A DNA stretch of 64,000 nucleotides. It comes from Flectobacillus longus. Lineage in GTDB: Bacteria > Bacteroidota > Bacteroidia > Cytophagales > Spirosomataceae. Positions within the stretch are counted from its first letter, which is position 1; each line of letters begins with the position of its first letter. The DNA lies in NCBI RefSeq assembly GCF_030056705.1, contig NZ_JASHIC010000017.1:62001-126000 (forward strand), read 5' to 3'. Shown here piece after piece: positions 1-8,246 of this stretch. The position numbers and the translations under genes are program-made. The notes below the pieces were generated by a model. It was given only the letters and a program-made list of their open reading frames with translations. It did not search any database and was not told the DNA's origin.

Positions 1-2
1 AA

Positions 3-950
3 TATTTCGTCAATTTTGCCGATGCTGACCCAACACTCCGACCAGATGGTTTGATGTTATATCGTTTTGGAAAAGCTATTCAAGAGCCTCAACTTCAGCA
101 TTTTGGAGAATGGGCTTTTGCCAAATATCCGCAGGTCAAAACCGAAGGGTATCAACGAATGCGTAGAGTGCAAAATCTTTTGACAGTTAGCTCAATTAAA
201 GCCAACGAGACGGCATATCAGCCAGTAAATGAGGCTTGGATTAGCGATATTCAGGTAATGACAGCAAGAGATAATACGGGCTTGTTTTTGGCTACACATG
301 GTGGGCACAACGACGAAAGTCACAATCATAATGATGTAGGCGATTTTATCATTTATTACAAAGGTAAGCCAATGGTAATTGATGCTGGTCGTGGTAATTA
401 CACCGCCAGAACTTTCTCAAAACAACGATATGAACTTTGGTTTACACAGTCACAGCATCATAATTTACCTATGATTAATGGTATTGGTCAAAAAGAAGGG
501 CGAAGTTTTGAAGCGCACGAAGTAGCATTTCAAAGTAATGAAAAAGAAATAGGTTTGACCATGAACATTGCTGGGGCTTATCCGCAGGAAGCAGGTATTC
601 AAACTTGGAAAAGAAGTGTAAAACTTTTAAAACAGAAACATCAAATTGAAGTAAATGATGACTTTTTGTTGACCCAAAGTCCCCAATCTTTACAGCAAGT
701 ATTGATGACAATTTGTGAGGTAGATGCAAGCCAAATAGGGAAAATCACTTTAACCAACGAAAATAGCCAATTAGTATTAACTTATGATGCCAATCTCTTT
801 AGTGTTTCAACAGATATGCCGTCTACCGAGGGAATGGAATATGATAGTTTTAAAACTAAATGGGGCAAAAAACTTGTAACAAGAATATTACTAACACACA
901 AAAAACCAAGCAATAAAGGAAAATATCAGTTGAAATTTGAGGGAAAGTAA
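3..950 (+). CDS. Heparinase II/III family protein, C-terminal part (5' end outside window)
   Basis: The reading frame is open from base 3, so the ATG at 51 is internal and the gene begins before the window. The visible part (about 315 residues) has the features of the heparinase II/III C-terminal beta-sandwich: a His-rich stretch (THGGHNDESHNHNDVG), then a D-x-G-R-G-N-Y segment and a second HHN motif. Family members are secreted or periplasmic polysaccharide lyases that cleave uronic-acid-containing polymers (heparin, alginate or related) by beta-elimination. The GH88 gene that follows about 110 bp downstream on the same strand fits, because GH88 enzymes remove the unsaturated uronyl end that lyases create. 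The substrate cannot be told from this half, and the catalytic N-terminal alpha/alpha toroid is not visible. Confidence 0.85.
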   Translation, partial: YFVNFADADPTLRPDGLMLYRFGKAIQEPQLQHFGEWAFAKYPQVKTEGYQRMRRVQNLLTVSSIKANETAYQPVNEAWISDIQVMTARDNTGLFLATHGGHNDESHNHNDVGDFIIYYKGKPMVIDAGRGNYTARTFSKQRYELWFTQSQHHNLPMINGIGQKEGRSFEAHEVAFQSNEKEIGLTMNIAGAYPQEAGIQTWKRSVKLLKQKHQIEVNDDFLLTQSPQSLQQVLMTICEVDASQIGKITLTNENSQLVLTYDANLFSVSTDMPSTEGMEYDSFKTKWGKKLVTRILLTHKKPSNKGKYQLKFEGK

Positions 951-1058
951 AGGCTGGGTGTGAGTGTAGAATTGTAAAAACTAGTTGTGTTTAGCCCATA
1001 CTTTCGGTTAATAACTAATCCACTCATTATCAAATAGCTCAATAAATCTTTGTAAACT

Positions 1059-2228
1059 ATGAAATTTGTAAAAACACTTCTTCTTCTTGCTTGCACACAT
1101 TTGGCGATGAGTCAAATCAATGTTAAGAATGAATTCGATTATGCAGCCAAACAATATGAAGGCATGCTAGTATCTCATCCAGATTTGACGAAGTTTCCTC
1201 AATCTACGAATCCCGACGGCTCGCCTCGTGACATGAAATCTGATTGGTGGTGCAGTGGCTTCTTTGGTGGCTCACTCTGGTATCTATATGAATACACACA
1301 TGACCCCAAGTGGAAAGCTGCCGCAGAAAAATGGACGATGGCCGTAGCCAAAGAACAGTACAATACAGGGACTCACGATCTGGGTTTTATGTTGTATTGT
1401 CCATTTGGAAATGGGTATCGCCTTACTAAAAATGAAGAGTATAAAAACATCATGTTAACGGGTGCTAAATCTCTTTCTACCCGATTTGACCCTAAAGTTG
1501 GCTTAATCAAATCTTGGAATAAGTTTCAAGGAAAATACGAATATCCTGTTATCATCGACAATATGATGAACTTGGAATTTCTATTTTGGGCATCTAAAGT
1601 TTCGGGCGATAAATCCTTTTATAATATTAGTACAATACATGCAGACAATACTTTGAAAAACCATTTCAGAGCTGACAATAGTAGCTATCACGTTATTTGT
1701 TATGGTCCTAATGGCGAAGTACAAGCAAAAAAAACACATCAAGGAGCAGCAGATGAATCGGCTTGGGCACGTGGACAAGCATGGGGGTTGTATGGATACA
1801 CTGTGATGTATCGTGAAACAAAAGACCCGAAATACTTAGAGCACGCACACAAAATTGCAGCATATATTCTTCATAATCCAAATTTACCAGCCGACAAAAT
1901 TCCGTATTGGGATTATAGCAAGCCAGGAGAAGAACGCGACGCTTCAGCAGGTGCAATAGCCTCTTCTGCTTTGTTTGAATTGGCAAAATATTCGAAGGGG
2001 AAACAAAAAGAAGAATATTTGAGCAACGCTATCAAAATGTTAGAAACCCTTTCTTCACCTGCATTTAAGGCAAAAATTGGAGACAATAATCACTTCATTT
2101 TGATGCATAGCACTGGTCACAAACCCGGTAATTCCGAAGTAGACGTACCATTAGTTTATGCAGACTATTACTATTTAGAAGCACTTTTGAGATATAATCA
2201 ATTAAAGGCTTCGGGAAAGAAAAAATAG
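1059..2228 (+). CDS. GH88 unsaturated glucuronyl hydrolase
   Basis: This 389-residue protein has a short signal peptide (cleavage near residue 18, after AMS). It matches glycoside hydrolase family 88 in length and motifs: the WWCSGFFGGSLWYLYE segment, THDLGFMLYC with its conserved Asp, and IIDNMMNLEFLFWA with the second Asp used in vinyl-ether hydration. The HQGAADESAWARGQAWGLYGY block is the strongest family signature. The enzyme hydrates and releases the 4,5-unsaturated uronic acid left at oligosaccharide ends by polysaccharide lyases, probably in the periplasm. It probably acts with the heparinase-like gene just upstream. GH105 is the main alternative; the ADESAWARGQAWGLYGY block favours GH88. 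Confidence 0.93.
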   Translation: MKFVKTLLLLACTHLAMSQINVKNEFDYAAKQYEGMLVSHPDLTKFPQSTNPDGSPRDMKSDWWCSGFFGGSLWYLYEYTHDPKWKAAAEKWTMAVAKEQYNTGTHDLGFMLYCPFGNGYRLTKNEEYKNIMLTGAKSLSTRFDPKVGLIKSWNKFQGKYEYPVIIDNMMNLEFLFWASKVSGDKSFYNISTIHADNTLKNHFRADNSSYHVICYGPNGEVQAKKTHQGAADESAWARGQAWGLYGYTVMYRETKDPKYLEHAHKIAAYILHNPNLPADKIPYWDYSKPGEERDASAGAIASSALFELAKYSKGKQKEEYLSNAIKMLETLSSPAFKAKIGDNNHFILMHSTGHKPGNSEVDVPLVYADYYYLEALLRYNQLKASGKKK

Positions 2229-2314
2229 TTTTGGAGTAAAAGAGCCATCCCCAATGTAGTGATTTAGTGGTTGGGTGATTTTTTTACTCTATATTTTATT
2301 TTAAGTTAGTAGGT

Positions 2315-2487
2315 AAAATAAAATTTAAGATTGGGCTTTGGGCTTTCAGGTAATGGCTTTCGGCGGTGGGCTTTGGAAAAAAGCATGGCTGTGGTTATTA
2401 AAAAACATTTTAACACTCTTTGCCTTGTGCCTGTTGCCTAGTGCCTAAACACATAACCTAAATCTTATTCTGCACGATTACTTAAGT
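2315..2487. repeat. Dispersed repeat A, copy 1 (inverted relative to copy 2)
   Basis: These 173 bp reappear as the reverse complement at 43875-44047 with only scattered mismatches. The core includes GCCTTGTGCCTGTTGCCTAG and CTGCACGATTACTTAAGT. There is no coding potential. A fragment of the same family (tACTTgAGTAAttGTGCAGAAt) is also seen near 49464-49493. It lies in the 758-bp gap between two convergent genes, GH88 and the OsmC gene, which is otherwise filled by other repeats. Confidence 0.85.
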
Positions 2488-2542
2488 TAGCGAGTAAAAT
2501 AAGCTTGAATAAACGAAAAATTTCTTGTTTACCTTTGTAAAA

Positions 2543-2656
2543 GCGCCGTAGGTGCGACAGAAAACTAAAACCCTGAAGTCTGTCGCACCTACGGCGCTCT
2601 TTTAATAGGTCAGGAAATAGATTCACTACTACCAAACTGTCGCTCCTACGGAGCTG
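2543..2656. repeat. REP-like palindrome (GTAGGTGCGACAG family), copy 1
   Basis: Perfect 19-bp inverted arms at 2543-2561 and 2579-2597 (GCGCCGTAGGTGCGACAGA and its complement) surround a 17-base loop. A second arm of the related type CTGTCGCTCCTACGGAGC follows at about 2638-2655. The same two arm types recur in a fuller, nested arrangement at 36635-36803. The sequence is far more GC-rich than its surroundings. It is probably a mobile, non-autonomous palindromic element. No mobilising gene is in the window. Confidence 0.85.
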
Positions 2657-2724
2657 ATGAAAAGATTGGGTTCTGTAAAAAATCCTAATAGTCAGGCTTA
2701 TCAATTTTATATAATTGATAAAGT

Positions 2725-2862
2725 TAATTTTACCCGCTTTAAGCTATAGGCTTTATGCGGTAGGCAAAAAGTTAAATAGTATTTCTCATGAAGTAATAGA
2801 AACTTTTTTGCCTAATGCCTACGGCTTACAGCCTAAAGCATATTAAGGCAATTTTATTTTGC
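2725..2862. repeat. Dispersed repeat B, copy 1
   Basis: This 138-bp element is itself an imperfect palindrome: GCTTTAAGCTATAGGC at the left pairs with GCCTACGGCTTACAGCC plus TAAAGC at the right. A near-identical direct copy lies at 43731-43868. A diverged inverted copy lies at 42751-42850, and fragments lie at 6161-6200 and 49384-49420. The shared core is TAAGCCGTAGGCATTAGGC. It sits just before the end of the OsmC gene, at a convergent junction. Confidence 0.85.
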
Positions 2863-2986
2863 GTCTAAATATGTAAAATAAATTCGAGATGACTCGTATT
2901 ATTTGTAGTATCAAAAAAAGTAATAGCCTAATAAATAGGCTATTAAAATCAACAATAATACTTAATGGTTAGATAATATATTCAGT

Positions 2987-3403
2987 TTATAGCAATGTCG
3001 CTTGAAGCGTAATAGTTGCGTTGAATAATTTAGAAATTGGACAATTTTCTTTTGCATGTTTTACCAATTCTTCAAATTTAGCTTGATCCAAACCTTCAGC
3101 TTTTACGCTAGTAGTAAGATTGATCGTAGTAATTGTACCATTTTCTAAAACTACTTCAGAAGTTGTATCAATAATATCTGCGGTAAAACCTGCACCTTGA
3201 AGATTAAATGCCAATTGCATCGAGAAACATCCTGCATGAGCAGCACCTACCAATTCTTCAGGGTTAGTTCCAATACCATCTTCAAAACGTGTGTTGAATG
3301 AATATTGAGTTGCGTTTAATACACCACTAGGAGAAGTAAGAGTTCCTTTACCTGCTTTGCCCGAGCCAATCCACTGAGCGTTAGCGCTTCTTTTAATTAA
3401 CAT
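2987..3403 (-). CDS. osmC: OsmC/Ohr family peroxiredoxin
   Basis: This 138-residue cytosolic protein belongs to the OsmC family. Both catalytic cysteines are visible: Cys59 in AAHAGCFSM and Cys121 in KENCPISKL. The conserved Arg (R39) and the NPEELVGAAHAGC block are also present. The family reduces organic hydroperoxides through a thiol-based cycle. Spacing and length match OsmC rather than Ohr, which carries the first Cys in a different context. The gene is monocistronic and convergent with GH88. A possible promoter element (AACTTTG on the minus strand, 3444-3450) lies upstream and is followed by ATCAAA. Confidence 0.93.
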   Translation of the reverse strand: MLIKRSANAQWIGSGKAGKGTLTSPSGVLNATQYSFNTRFEDGIGTNPEELVGAAHAGCFSMQLAFNLQGAGFTADIIDTTSEVVLENGTITTINLTTSVKAEGLDQAKFEELVKHAKENCPISKLFNATITLQATLL

Positions 3404-3433
3404 GATCTTTAAGGTTTATTTGTTTTATATCGT

Positions 3434-3450
3434 TTTGATATGACAAAGTT
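3434..3450 (-). promoter_or_regulatory. Candidate -7 region AACTTTG-N4-ATCAAA upstream of osmC
   Basis: On the minus strand CAACTTTG resembles the Bacteroidota -7 consensus TAnnTTTG (C in place of T). The ATCAAA four bases later is also found after AACTTTG upstream of the genes at 3582 and 58418. A 10-bp TTTCCTGAAA site lies at 3462-3471. No convincing -33 TTG is visible. Confidence 0.35.
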
Positions 3451-3526
3451 GCATGAATTATTTTCCTGAAAGAATGTATAAAAATCACTAATGAATGGAC
3501 AAAAATACCATGCTTGGTTTTTCAAC

Positions 3527-3560
3527 AAAAAGTCCTGCCACCAAAGGTAGCAGGACTTTT
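3527..3560 (-). terminator. Rho-independent terminator-like hairpin
   Basis: AAAAGTCCTGC pairs with GCAGGACTTTT across a short loop with one mismatch in the stem. The run of A on the plus strand gives a U-tract when read on the minus strand, directly downstream of the gene ending at 3582. Confidence 0.75.
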
Positions 3561-3581
3561 GAAGAAAAGTTTATAGATTGT

Positions 3582-3980
3582 TTATTCTACTGTCATCAAA
3601 CGATATTCGGTTGTTGACGTTTGGTTTTCAAGAGAGACTGTTTTTGAAATAGTGTCTTTACCATCTGTTACTTCGATGGTGTACTGACCATCTTTTGCTT
3701 CGCTAAAGTCAAAACGACCGTGGTAATTGCTTTTATATTTGGCGATATGCTCACGGTTTACGATACGACCTTCTTTGTCTTTTACCAAAATCGTAACGGC
3801 TTTTCCTTCCAATTTATCCACTGTTACATGAAGATCCAAAGTACCTGCGCCACGATATGTACCGATGGCAAAAGATTTTTTATTGTTGTTAGTAGTGTTA
3901 TCGTCACCGCCTGTTGGGTTTGCCAAAATACTACTTGCTGAGATAGCTACTAATGCGAAAATGTTGAATAAAGTTTTCAT
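3582..3980 (-). CDS. Small secreted Ig-like/DUF3244-like protein
   Basis: This 132-residue protein starts with a clear signal peptide (MKTLFNIFALVAISASSILA). A polar linker (NPTGGDDNTTNNNKK) follows, then a beta-rich domain of about 95 residues. The pattern of the latter half (KDKEGRIVNRE, then a GRFDFSEAKDGQYTIEVTDGK segment) resembles small Bacteroidota secreted proteins of the DUF3244 or T9SS-CTD-like fold, in which a strand pattern ends in DGxYTIxV. It has no catalytic motif. It probably ends up in the periplasm or outside the cell. Its role is unknown, and the family assignment rests only on the motif pattern. It is monocistronic, with a terminator downstream and a TAACTTTG box upstream. 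Confidence 0.7.
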   Translation of the reverse strand: MKTLFNIFALVAISASSILANPTGGDDNTTNNNKKSFAIGTYRGAGTLDLHVTVDKLEGKAVTILVKDKEGRIVNREHIAKYKSNYHGRFDFSEAKDGQYTIEVTDGKDTISKTVSLENQTSTTEYRLMTVE

Positions 3981-4035
3981 GATTTTAAGAAGTTTAAAGA
4001 GTTAATATTTTAAATATTGTTGTTATTTCGTCTTG

Positions 4036-4053
4036 TTTGATGATTCAAAGTTA
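4036..4053 (-). promoter_or_regulatory. Promoter -7 box TAACTTTG
   Basis: Read on the minus strand, TAACTTTG (4053-4046) fits the Bacteroidota -7 consensus TAnnTTTG. ATCAAA follows four bases later, as upstream of osmC. A TTTCCTGAAA 10-mer identical to the one upstream of osmC lies at 4073-4082. The gene start is about 55 bases downstream. Confidence 0.5.
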
Positions 4054-4200
4054 GGCTGAGTTTTTAGGTTTCTTTCCTGAAAAACTATAATCGGGTGAAT
4101 CAATAGATAAACGGTTGATATAAAAAACGGGGCAAAAGTGGCTTCTGGCGAGCGGTTGAGGGTCGTGATGAATGGTAGTCGAAAAAGCGCAATTTTCGGG

Positions 4201-4232
4201 TTGGAATAAGGATAAAGGATGTTCTATCTTTG
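4201..4232 (+). promoter_or_regulatory. Bacteroidota-type promoter (TTG-N21-TAtcTTTG)
   Basis: TTG at 4201-4203 and TATCTTTG at 4225-4232 are separated by 21 bases, matching the TTG/TAnnTTTG promoter class of Bacteroidota. The position, about 30 bases before the ATG at 4262 and inside a longer open frame, argues that translation begins at 4262 and not at 4172. Confidence 0.65.
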
Positions 4233-4261
4233 TTGTGTTACTTTATTATACTTCATTTTGT

Positions 4262-5110
4262 ATGACAACGCAAGAACCAACCGCTTATATCCGTATAGCT
4301 CAGGCTATCGACTATATCCAACAGCACTACCAACAACAACCTAGCTTAGAAGAGATTGCCGAGCAGGTACACTTGAGCCCATTTCATTTTCAGCGCTTGT
4401 TTACAGAATGGGCGGGTGTAAGTCCCAAAAAGTTTCTACAATATATTAGCTTGGGGCACGCCAAATCGGTTTTGCAACAAAATGCGTCTTTGATGGATGC
4501 TGTCGAAGCGGCTGGACTATCAGGAAGCGGGCGTTTGCATGATTTGTTTATCAATATAGAAGGTATGACCCCAGGAGAATATAAAAATGGGGGTCAAAAT
4601 TTAGCGATTCAATATAATATAGAGAATACCCCTTTTGGAGACGTATTTGTGGCGTCAACGCCACAGGGAATTTGTCAAATGACATTTATCGATACCGAAC
4701 CTAATTCTTTAGAAAGACTAAAAAAGAATTTCCCCAATGCGAGTATTATAGAAGAGAAAAACACAATTCAGGAAAATGCACTAAGGATTTTTACAGAAGA
4801 TTGGTCAAATATTTCTCAAGTAAAATTACATTTAAAAGGTACTGACTTTCAATTGAAGGTTTGGGAATCCCTTTTGCATATTCCAATGGGGCAACTTTGT
4901 ACGTATGGGACAATTGCCCAACAAATACAACAGCCGAGTGCCGCTAGAGCCGTTGGGACTGCCATAGGAAGCAATCCGATTGCGTACCTTATTCCATGTC
5001 ATCGCGTAATACAACAGTCGGGCAAACTAGGAGGATATATGTGGGGCGAAACTCGCAAATCGGCCATAATAGGCTGGGAAGCCTCAAAGCGAGAATTGGG
5101 TCACCTCTAA
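4262..5110 (+). CDS. Ada-like protein: AraC HTH fused to O6-methylguanine-DNA methyltransferase
   Basis: This is a 282-residue protein from the chosen start; the frame is open back to 4172, but a promoter lies between. Residues about 10-105 are an AraC-type double helix-turn-helix (SLEEIAEQVHLSPFHFQRLF). Residues about 190-275 are the alkyltransferase domain with the active-site motif IPCHRVI, Cys246. The protein lacks the N-terminal zinc-thiolate domain with which E. coli Ada repairs phosphotriesters and senses damage. It is therefore a two-domain Ada/Ogt type: suicidal repair of O6-alkylguanine plus DNA binding. Whether it still activates genes on alkylation is not shown by the sequence. 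No alkA or alkB gene is adjacent. Confidence 0.9.
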   Translation: MTTQEPTAYIRIAQAIDYIQQHYQQQPSLEEIAEQVHLSPFHFQRLFTEWAGVSPKKFLQYISLGHAKSVLQQNASLMDAVEAAGLSGSGRLHDLFINIEGMTPGEYKNGGQNLAIQYNIENTPFGDVFVASTPQGICQMTFIDTEPNSLERLKKNFPNASIIEEKNTIQENALRIFTEDWSNISQVKLHLKGTDFQLKVWESLLHIPMGQLCTYGTIAQQIQQPSAARAVGTAIGSNPIAYLIPCHRVIQQSGKLGGYMWGETRKSAIIGWEASKRELGHL

Positions 5111-5222
5111 TTTAGTTAATGAAGATTTTTCAGCGGTAGAGACGCAATACTTTACTTCTAAAAATGAGTCATCTTGAGTAATATCAAAAAAACTGATGCT
5201 AACATTTGGGATGACTCATGCT
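5110..5222. repeat. Degenerate MITE-like element at a convergent junction
   Basis: An inverted pair ATGAGTCATC (5164-5173) and GATGACTCAT (5210-5219) closes this stretch. The left part (TCTAATTTAG, then GTAGAGACGCAAT) echoes the ends and middle of the 195-bp elements at 34852 and 39836. It fills the gap between the convergent Ada-like and isomerase genes and may serve as a shared terminator region. The relationship is by eye over short matches. Confidence 0.45.
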
Positions 5223-5227
5223 ATCCA

Positions 5228-6139
5228 TTAATCATTCAGCTTCTTTCTTATGGTTTTACTAAAATGAGGAATCGCTATTTCTGGTTCTTGGATTTCAGGA
5301 TGCCAGCGCTTTTCCCATTCAAAACTGTAATACCCCTGATAATTTCCTTTTTTCAAAAGTTGTAATACCTCTTGTACGGGAGCCGTACCTTCTCCGAACA
5401 ATACATATTTTTCTTTCCCATTTTGAGTAATGGCATCTTTCAAATGTACGTGCTTGATATATGGTGCTAATTGGGGATATACTTCCGAAGGACTTTCTTT
5501 GGTGACTGACCACATATTATAAAAATCCCAAATCAAACCTACTTGTGGATGATTTGCTGTTTGGATTACGTGTAAAATATCAGCAACATATACGAGCTGT
5601 CCATGGGTTTCGAGCAATACCTTTACGGAAGTATTCTTGGCATAGTCTCCCAAAGTGACCAAGTTTTCAATCATGGCTTGAAGTGTTTGCTCTCGACTTT
5701 GCTCTTTCGGAAAATCATTCGGAAATACTCGAATATAAGGACAGTTTAAAGCTGCCGCCAAGTCGATAAATCTCTTTGCTTCGTCCAAATTGCTTTTTCG
5801 TTTTTGTGTATCCACCCAATGTAAATTGGTAGATGAGCCCAAGTCAACAATAGAGATTCCTGCTTTTTTACAAAGATTGAGTGTATTTTGAATATTGCTA
5901 GGACTATTGAACAATGGAGAAACTGTTAAATCCATATCCTTTTGAATTCCTCGCAACTCTATGCCTTGATACCCATTTTGTACAGCAATTTCTAGCGTTT
6001 TTTCAAAAGACCAATCAGGACAACCTAAGGTCGAAAATGCTAGTTTGGGCACATATTTTTTTTGTGCTACGACTTGCTGAGCCCCTACAATAGTTAAGAG
6101 CCCTGCGCTTGTATATTTAATAAAATGACGTCTTTTCAT
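5228..6139 (-). CDS. Sugar phosphate isomerase/epimerase family protein with Tat-type signal
   Basis: This 303-residue protein begins with MKRRHFIKYTSAGLLTI, a twin-arginine-like export signal, and then an AQ cleavage zone near residue 26. The rest is a xylose-isomerase-like/AP endonuclease 2 TIM barrel. Metal-ligand acids are seen in KVLLETHGQ, LIWDFYNMW, IKHVHLKDA and YYSFEWEKRW. Such exported isomerase-like proteins are common in Bacteroidota beside oxidoreductases and DUF1080 proteins in periplasmic 3-keto-sugar metabolism. Here it lies about 160 bp downstream of a GMC oxidoreductase on the same strand, so co-transcription is plausible. The exact substrate is unknown. Confidence 0.85.
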   Translation of the reverse strand: MKRRHFIKYTSAGLLTIVGAQQVVAQKKYVPKLAFSTLGCPDWSFEKTLEIAVQNGYQGIELRGIQKDMDLTVSPLFNSPSNIQNTLNLCKKAGISIVDLGSSTNLHWVDTQKRKSNLDEAKRFIDLAAALNCPYIRVFPNDFPKEQSREQTLQAMIENLVTLGDYAKNTSVKVLLETHGQLVYVADILHVIQTANHPQVGLIWDFYNMWSVTKESPSEVYPQLAPYIKHVHLKDAITQNGKEKYVLFGEGTAPVQEVLQLLKKGNYQGYYSFEWEKRWHPEIQEPEIAIPHFSKTIRKKLND

Positions 6140-6160
6140 GTATCAAGAAGTAAGTAATGT

Positions 6161-6200
6161 GCTTGAGGCTATAAGCCGTAGGCATTAAGCAAATATTGCT
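6161..6200. repeat. Fragment of dispersed repeat B
   Basis: The core TAAGCCGTAGGCATTAAGC matches the repeat B core (TAAGCCGTAGGCATTAGGC) at 2725, 42751 and 43731. Only about 40 bp are alike. It sits in the 161-bp gap between the GMC oxidoreductase and the isomerase. Confidence 0.55.
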
Positions 6201-6300
6201 AAAGAATCACAGTTATATTTTTGCTGAATGCCCATAGCCAAAAGCTGAATGCTAAATTCTATTTTATCCACAAGCTCAGAGCTTACGGTATATTGCCAAC

Positions 6301-8016
6301 TCACAATTTCAAGGCTTTTAACTGTTTTACTGCATAATCTGCGGCTCGTGCCGTAAGTGCCATATAAGTCAAAGATGGGTTTTGTGTAGCTGTAGAAGTC
6401 ATACAAGCACCATCGGTAACAAATACATTTTTGCAATGATGCAATTGGTTCCAAGCATTGAGCATGGAGGTTTTGGCATCTTTCCCCATACGAATTCCCC
6501 CCATTTCATGATTTTCGTTGCCCGGTAGGCGTTGCGTATCGATGAGTTTGATATTGGTAAAACCTGCTTTACGATACATTTCTCCTAATTGCTCATGAAA
6601 ATCCTTTAACATTTTGTCATCATTATCATCAAAAGGAACAGATGCTCTTAATTGAGGAATTCCATATTTATCCTTTAACGTCGCATCAAGTCTGACGGTA
6701 CTTTCATGTTTAGGAATGGTTTCGCCCATCATGTGCGAGCCAATCGACCAAGGTCCTAGTTGCTGTTGATTGAGATGCGATTTAAGTGATTCGCCTAGTT
6801 CGTTAGGAAAATCCTGCATGGGCGAGCGTGACGCAGTAAAACCAGCCGCATAACCACGAAGAAAATCGGTTTCTTGTTTATAAACATTTCGAAAACGAGG
6901 AATATAGCTAATATTTGGACAGCGCCCATCGGTAGTGGAGTCTAGCATACCATCATACTCTGCCGAAATACGTCCGCGACTTGTATGAAAAGCTATATAT
7001 CGTCCTAAGATATCATTGTCATTACCCAAACCATTTGGAAAGCGGTGTGAGGTAGAATTCAGCAGAATCATATTACTGTTGAGCGTAGAGGCATTCACAA
7101 AAATGATTTTGGCATAAAACTCAATCATTTCTTTGGTATTGACATCTACCACTCTTACACCTGTAGCCTTGCCTTTTTGCTCATCATATATAATAGAATG
7201 CACTACCGAATGTGGTCTAAGAGTCATTTTACCTGTTTTCTCAGCCCAAGGTAAAGTAGAAGAGTTACTACTAAAATAGCCTCCATAAGGACAGCCTCGT
7301 TCGCATATCACACGGTTTTGACATTTGGCTCTACCTTGTTGAAGATGAATAGGTTTTGGCTCAGTAATATGTGCAGCTCGCCCAATAATCACATGGCGAT
7401 TGGTGTAATTTTGTGACACAACTTGTTTAAAATGTTTCTCGACACAAGACATTTCGTGAGGTGGCAAAAATTCTCCATCGGGCAGATAATCCAGTCCATC
7501 TTTATTACCTGTAATACCTGCAAATTTTTCGACATAACTATACCAAGGCGCTAAGTCTTTATAACGAATTGGCCAATCTACAGCAAAACCATCACGAGCG
7601 GGGCCTTCAAAGTCAAAATCGCTCCAGCGCTGGGTTTGGCGTGCCCAGAGTAATGAACGTCCGCCAACTTGGTAGCCCCGTATCCAAGAATAAGGTTTGT
7701 CTTGAATATAAGGTTGCTCGTCGTCACGAACTAAAAAATGAAGCGTGCTTTCGCTAAAAATATAGTGATTACTGGCAATCTGGTAATCTTTTTTGATGTC
7801 TTGCGGAACAGTACCAAGGTGTTCAAACTCCCAAGGGTTTTTGAGTGTAGTAGGATAATCGACTACGTGTTTGACATCACGCCCACGTTCAAGCACAAGC
7901 GTTTTTAAGCCTTTTTGGGTTAGTTCTTTGGCTGCCCAACCACCACTTATACCCGAACCAATAACGATGGCATCGAAAGTTCGTTCTTTTATGGAATCAA
8001 TATTAAAATAGCTCAT
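6301..8016 (-). CDS. GMC family FAD-dependent oxidoreductase
   Basis: This 571-residue protein has an N-terminal FAD-binding Rossmann motif (AIVIGSGISGGWAAKELT). The C-terminal GMC active-site pair is His in NENHEMGG and Asn in TATQNPSLTYMALT. A Cys-rich insertion (CQNRVICERGCPYGG) near residues 235-250 is typical of the gluconate-2-dehydrogenase-large-subunit/glucoside-3-dehydrogenase branch. The family oxidises sugars or sugar derivatives and passes electrons to a c-type cytochrome or small subunit. No small subunit 3 gene is beside it, and no signal peptide is seen, so export would need a partner. The neighbouring exported isomerase on the same strand supports a role in sugar oxidation, perhaps at C3. 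Substrate and partner are inferred only. Confidence 0.88.
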   Translation of the reverse strand: MSYFNIDSIKERTFDAIVIGSGISGGWAAKELTQKGLKTLVLERGRDVKHVVDYPTTLKNPWEFEHLGTVPQDIKKDYQIASNHYIFSESTLHFLVRDDEQPYIQDKPYSWIRGYQVGGRSLLWARQTQRWSDFDFEGPARDGFAVDWPIRYKDLAPWYSYVEKFAGITGNKDGLDYLPDGEFLPPHEMSCVEKHFKQVVSQNYTNRHVIIGRAAHITEPKPIHLQQGRAKCQNRVICERGCPYGGYFSSNSSTLPWAEKTGKMTLRPHSVVHSIIYDEQKGKATGVRVVDVNTKEMIEFYAKIIFVNASTLNSNMILLNSTSHRFPNGLGNDNDILGRYIAFHTSRGRISAEYDGMLDSTTDGRCPNISYIPRFRNVYKQETDFLRGYAAGFTASRSPMQDFPNELGESLKSHLNQQQLGPWSIGSHMMGETIPKHESTVRLDATLKDKYGIPQLRASVPFDDNDDKMLKDFHEQLGEMYRKAGFTNIKLIDTQRLPGNENHEMGGIRMGKDAKTSMLNAWNQLHHCKNVFVTDGACMTSTATQNPSLTYMALTARAADYAVKQLKALKL

Positions 8017-8246
8017 AAATCAAAGTGTTGCGTTTTTGAGTATAAATTATTGGTCAATGATTTTCTAAATACCAAAAGCCAAAACTTCCTGATTTTTACC
8101 GCTCTGTATGTCCTTTGTTGTAGGGTTTCAAAATTAGAGGTCTGTTTTATCTCAAGCTAATTTGGAGACTATGAACTGCATTTCGTAATTTGGCGTTAGA
8201 ATTTTATCTCAAACCATCCTCAACACTCGATTCGAATTTTTACTAT

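Noticed and set aside
4172-4261. Upstream extension of the Ada-like gene by 30 residues
   Set aside because: The stretch contains a good TTG-N21-TAnnTTTG promoter, and its peptide has no similarity to Ada domains.
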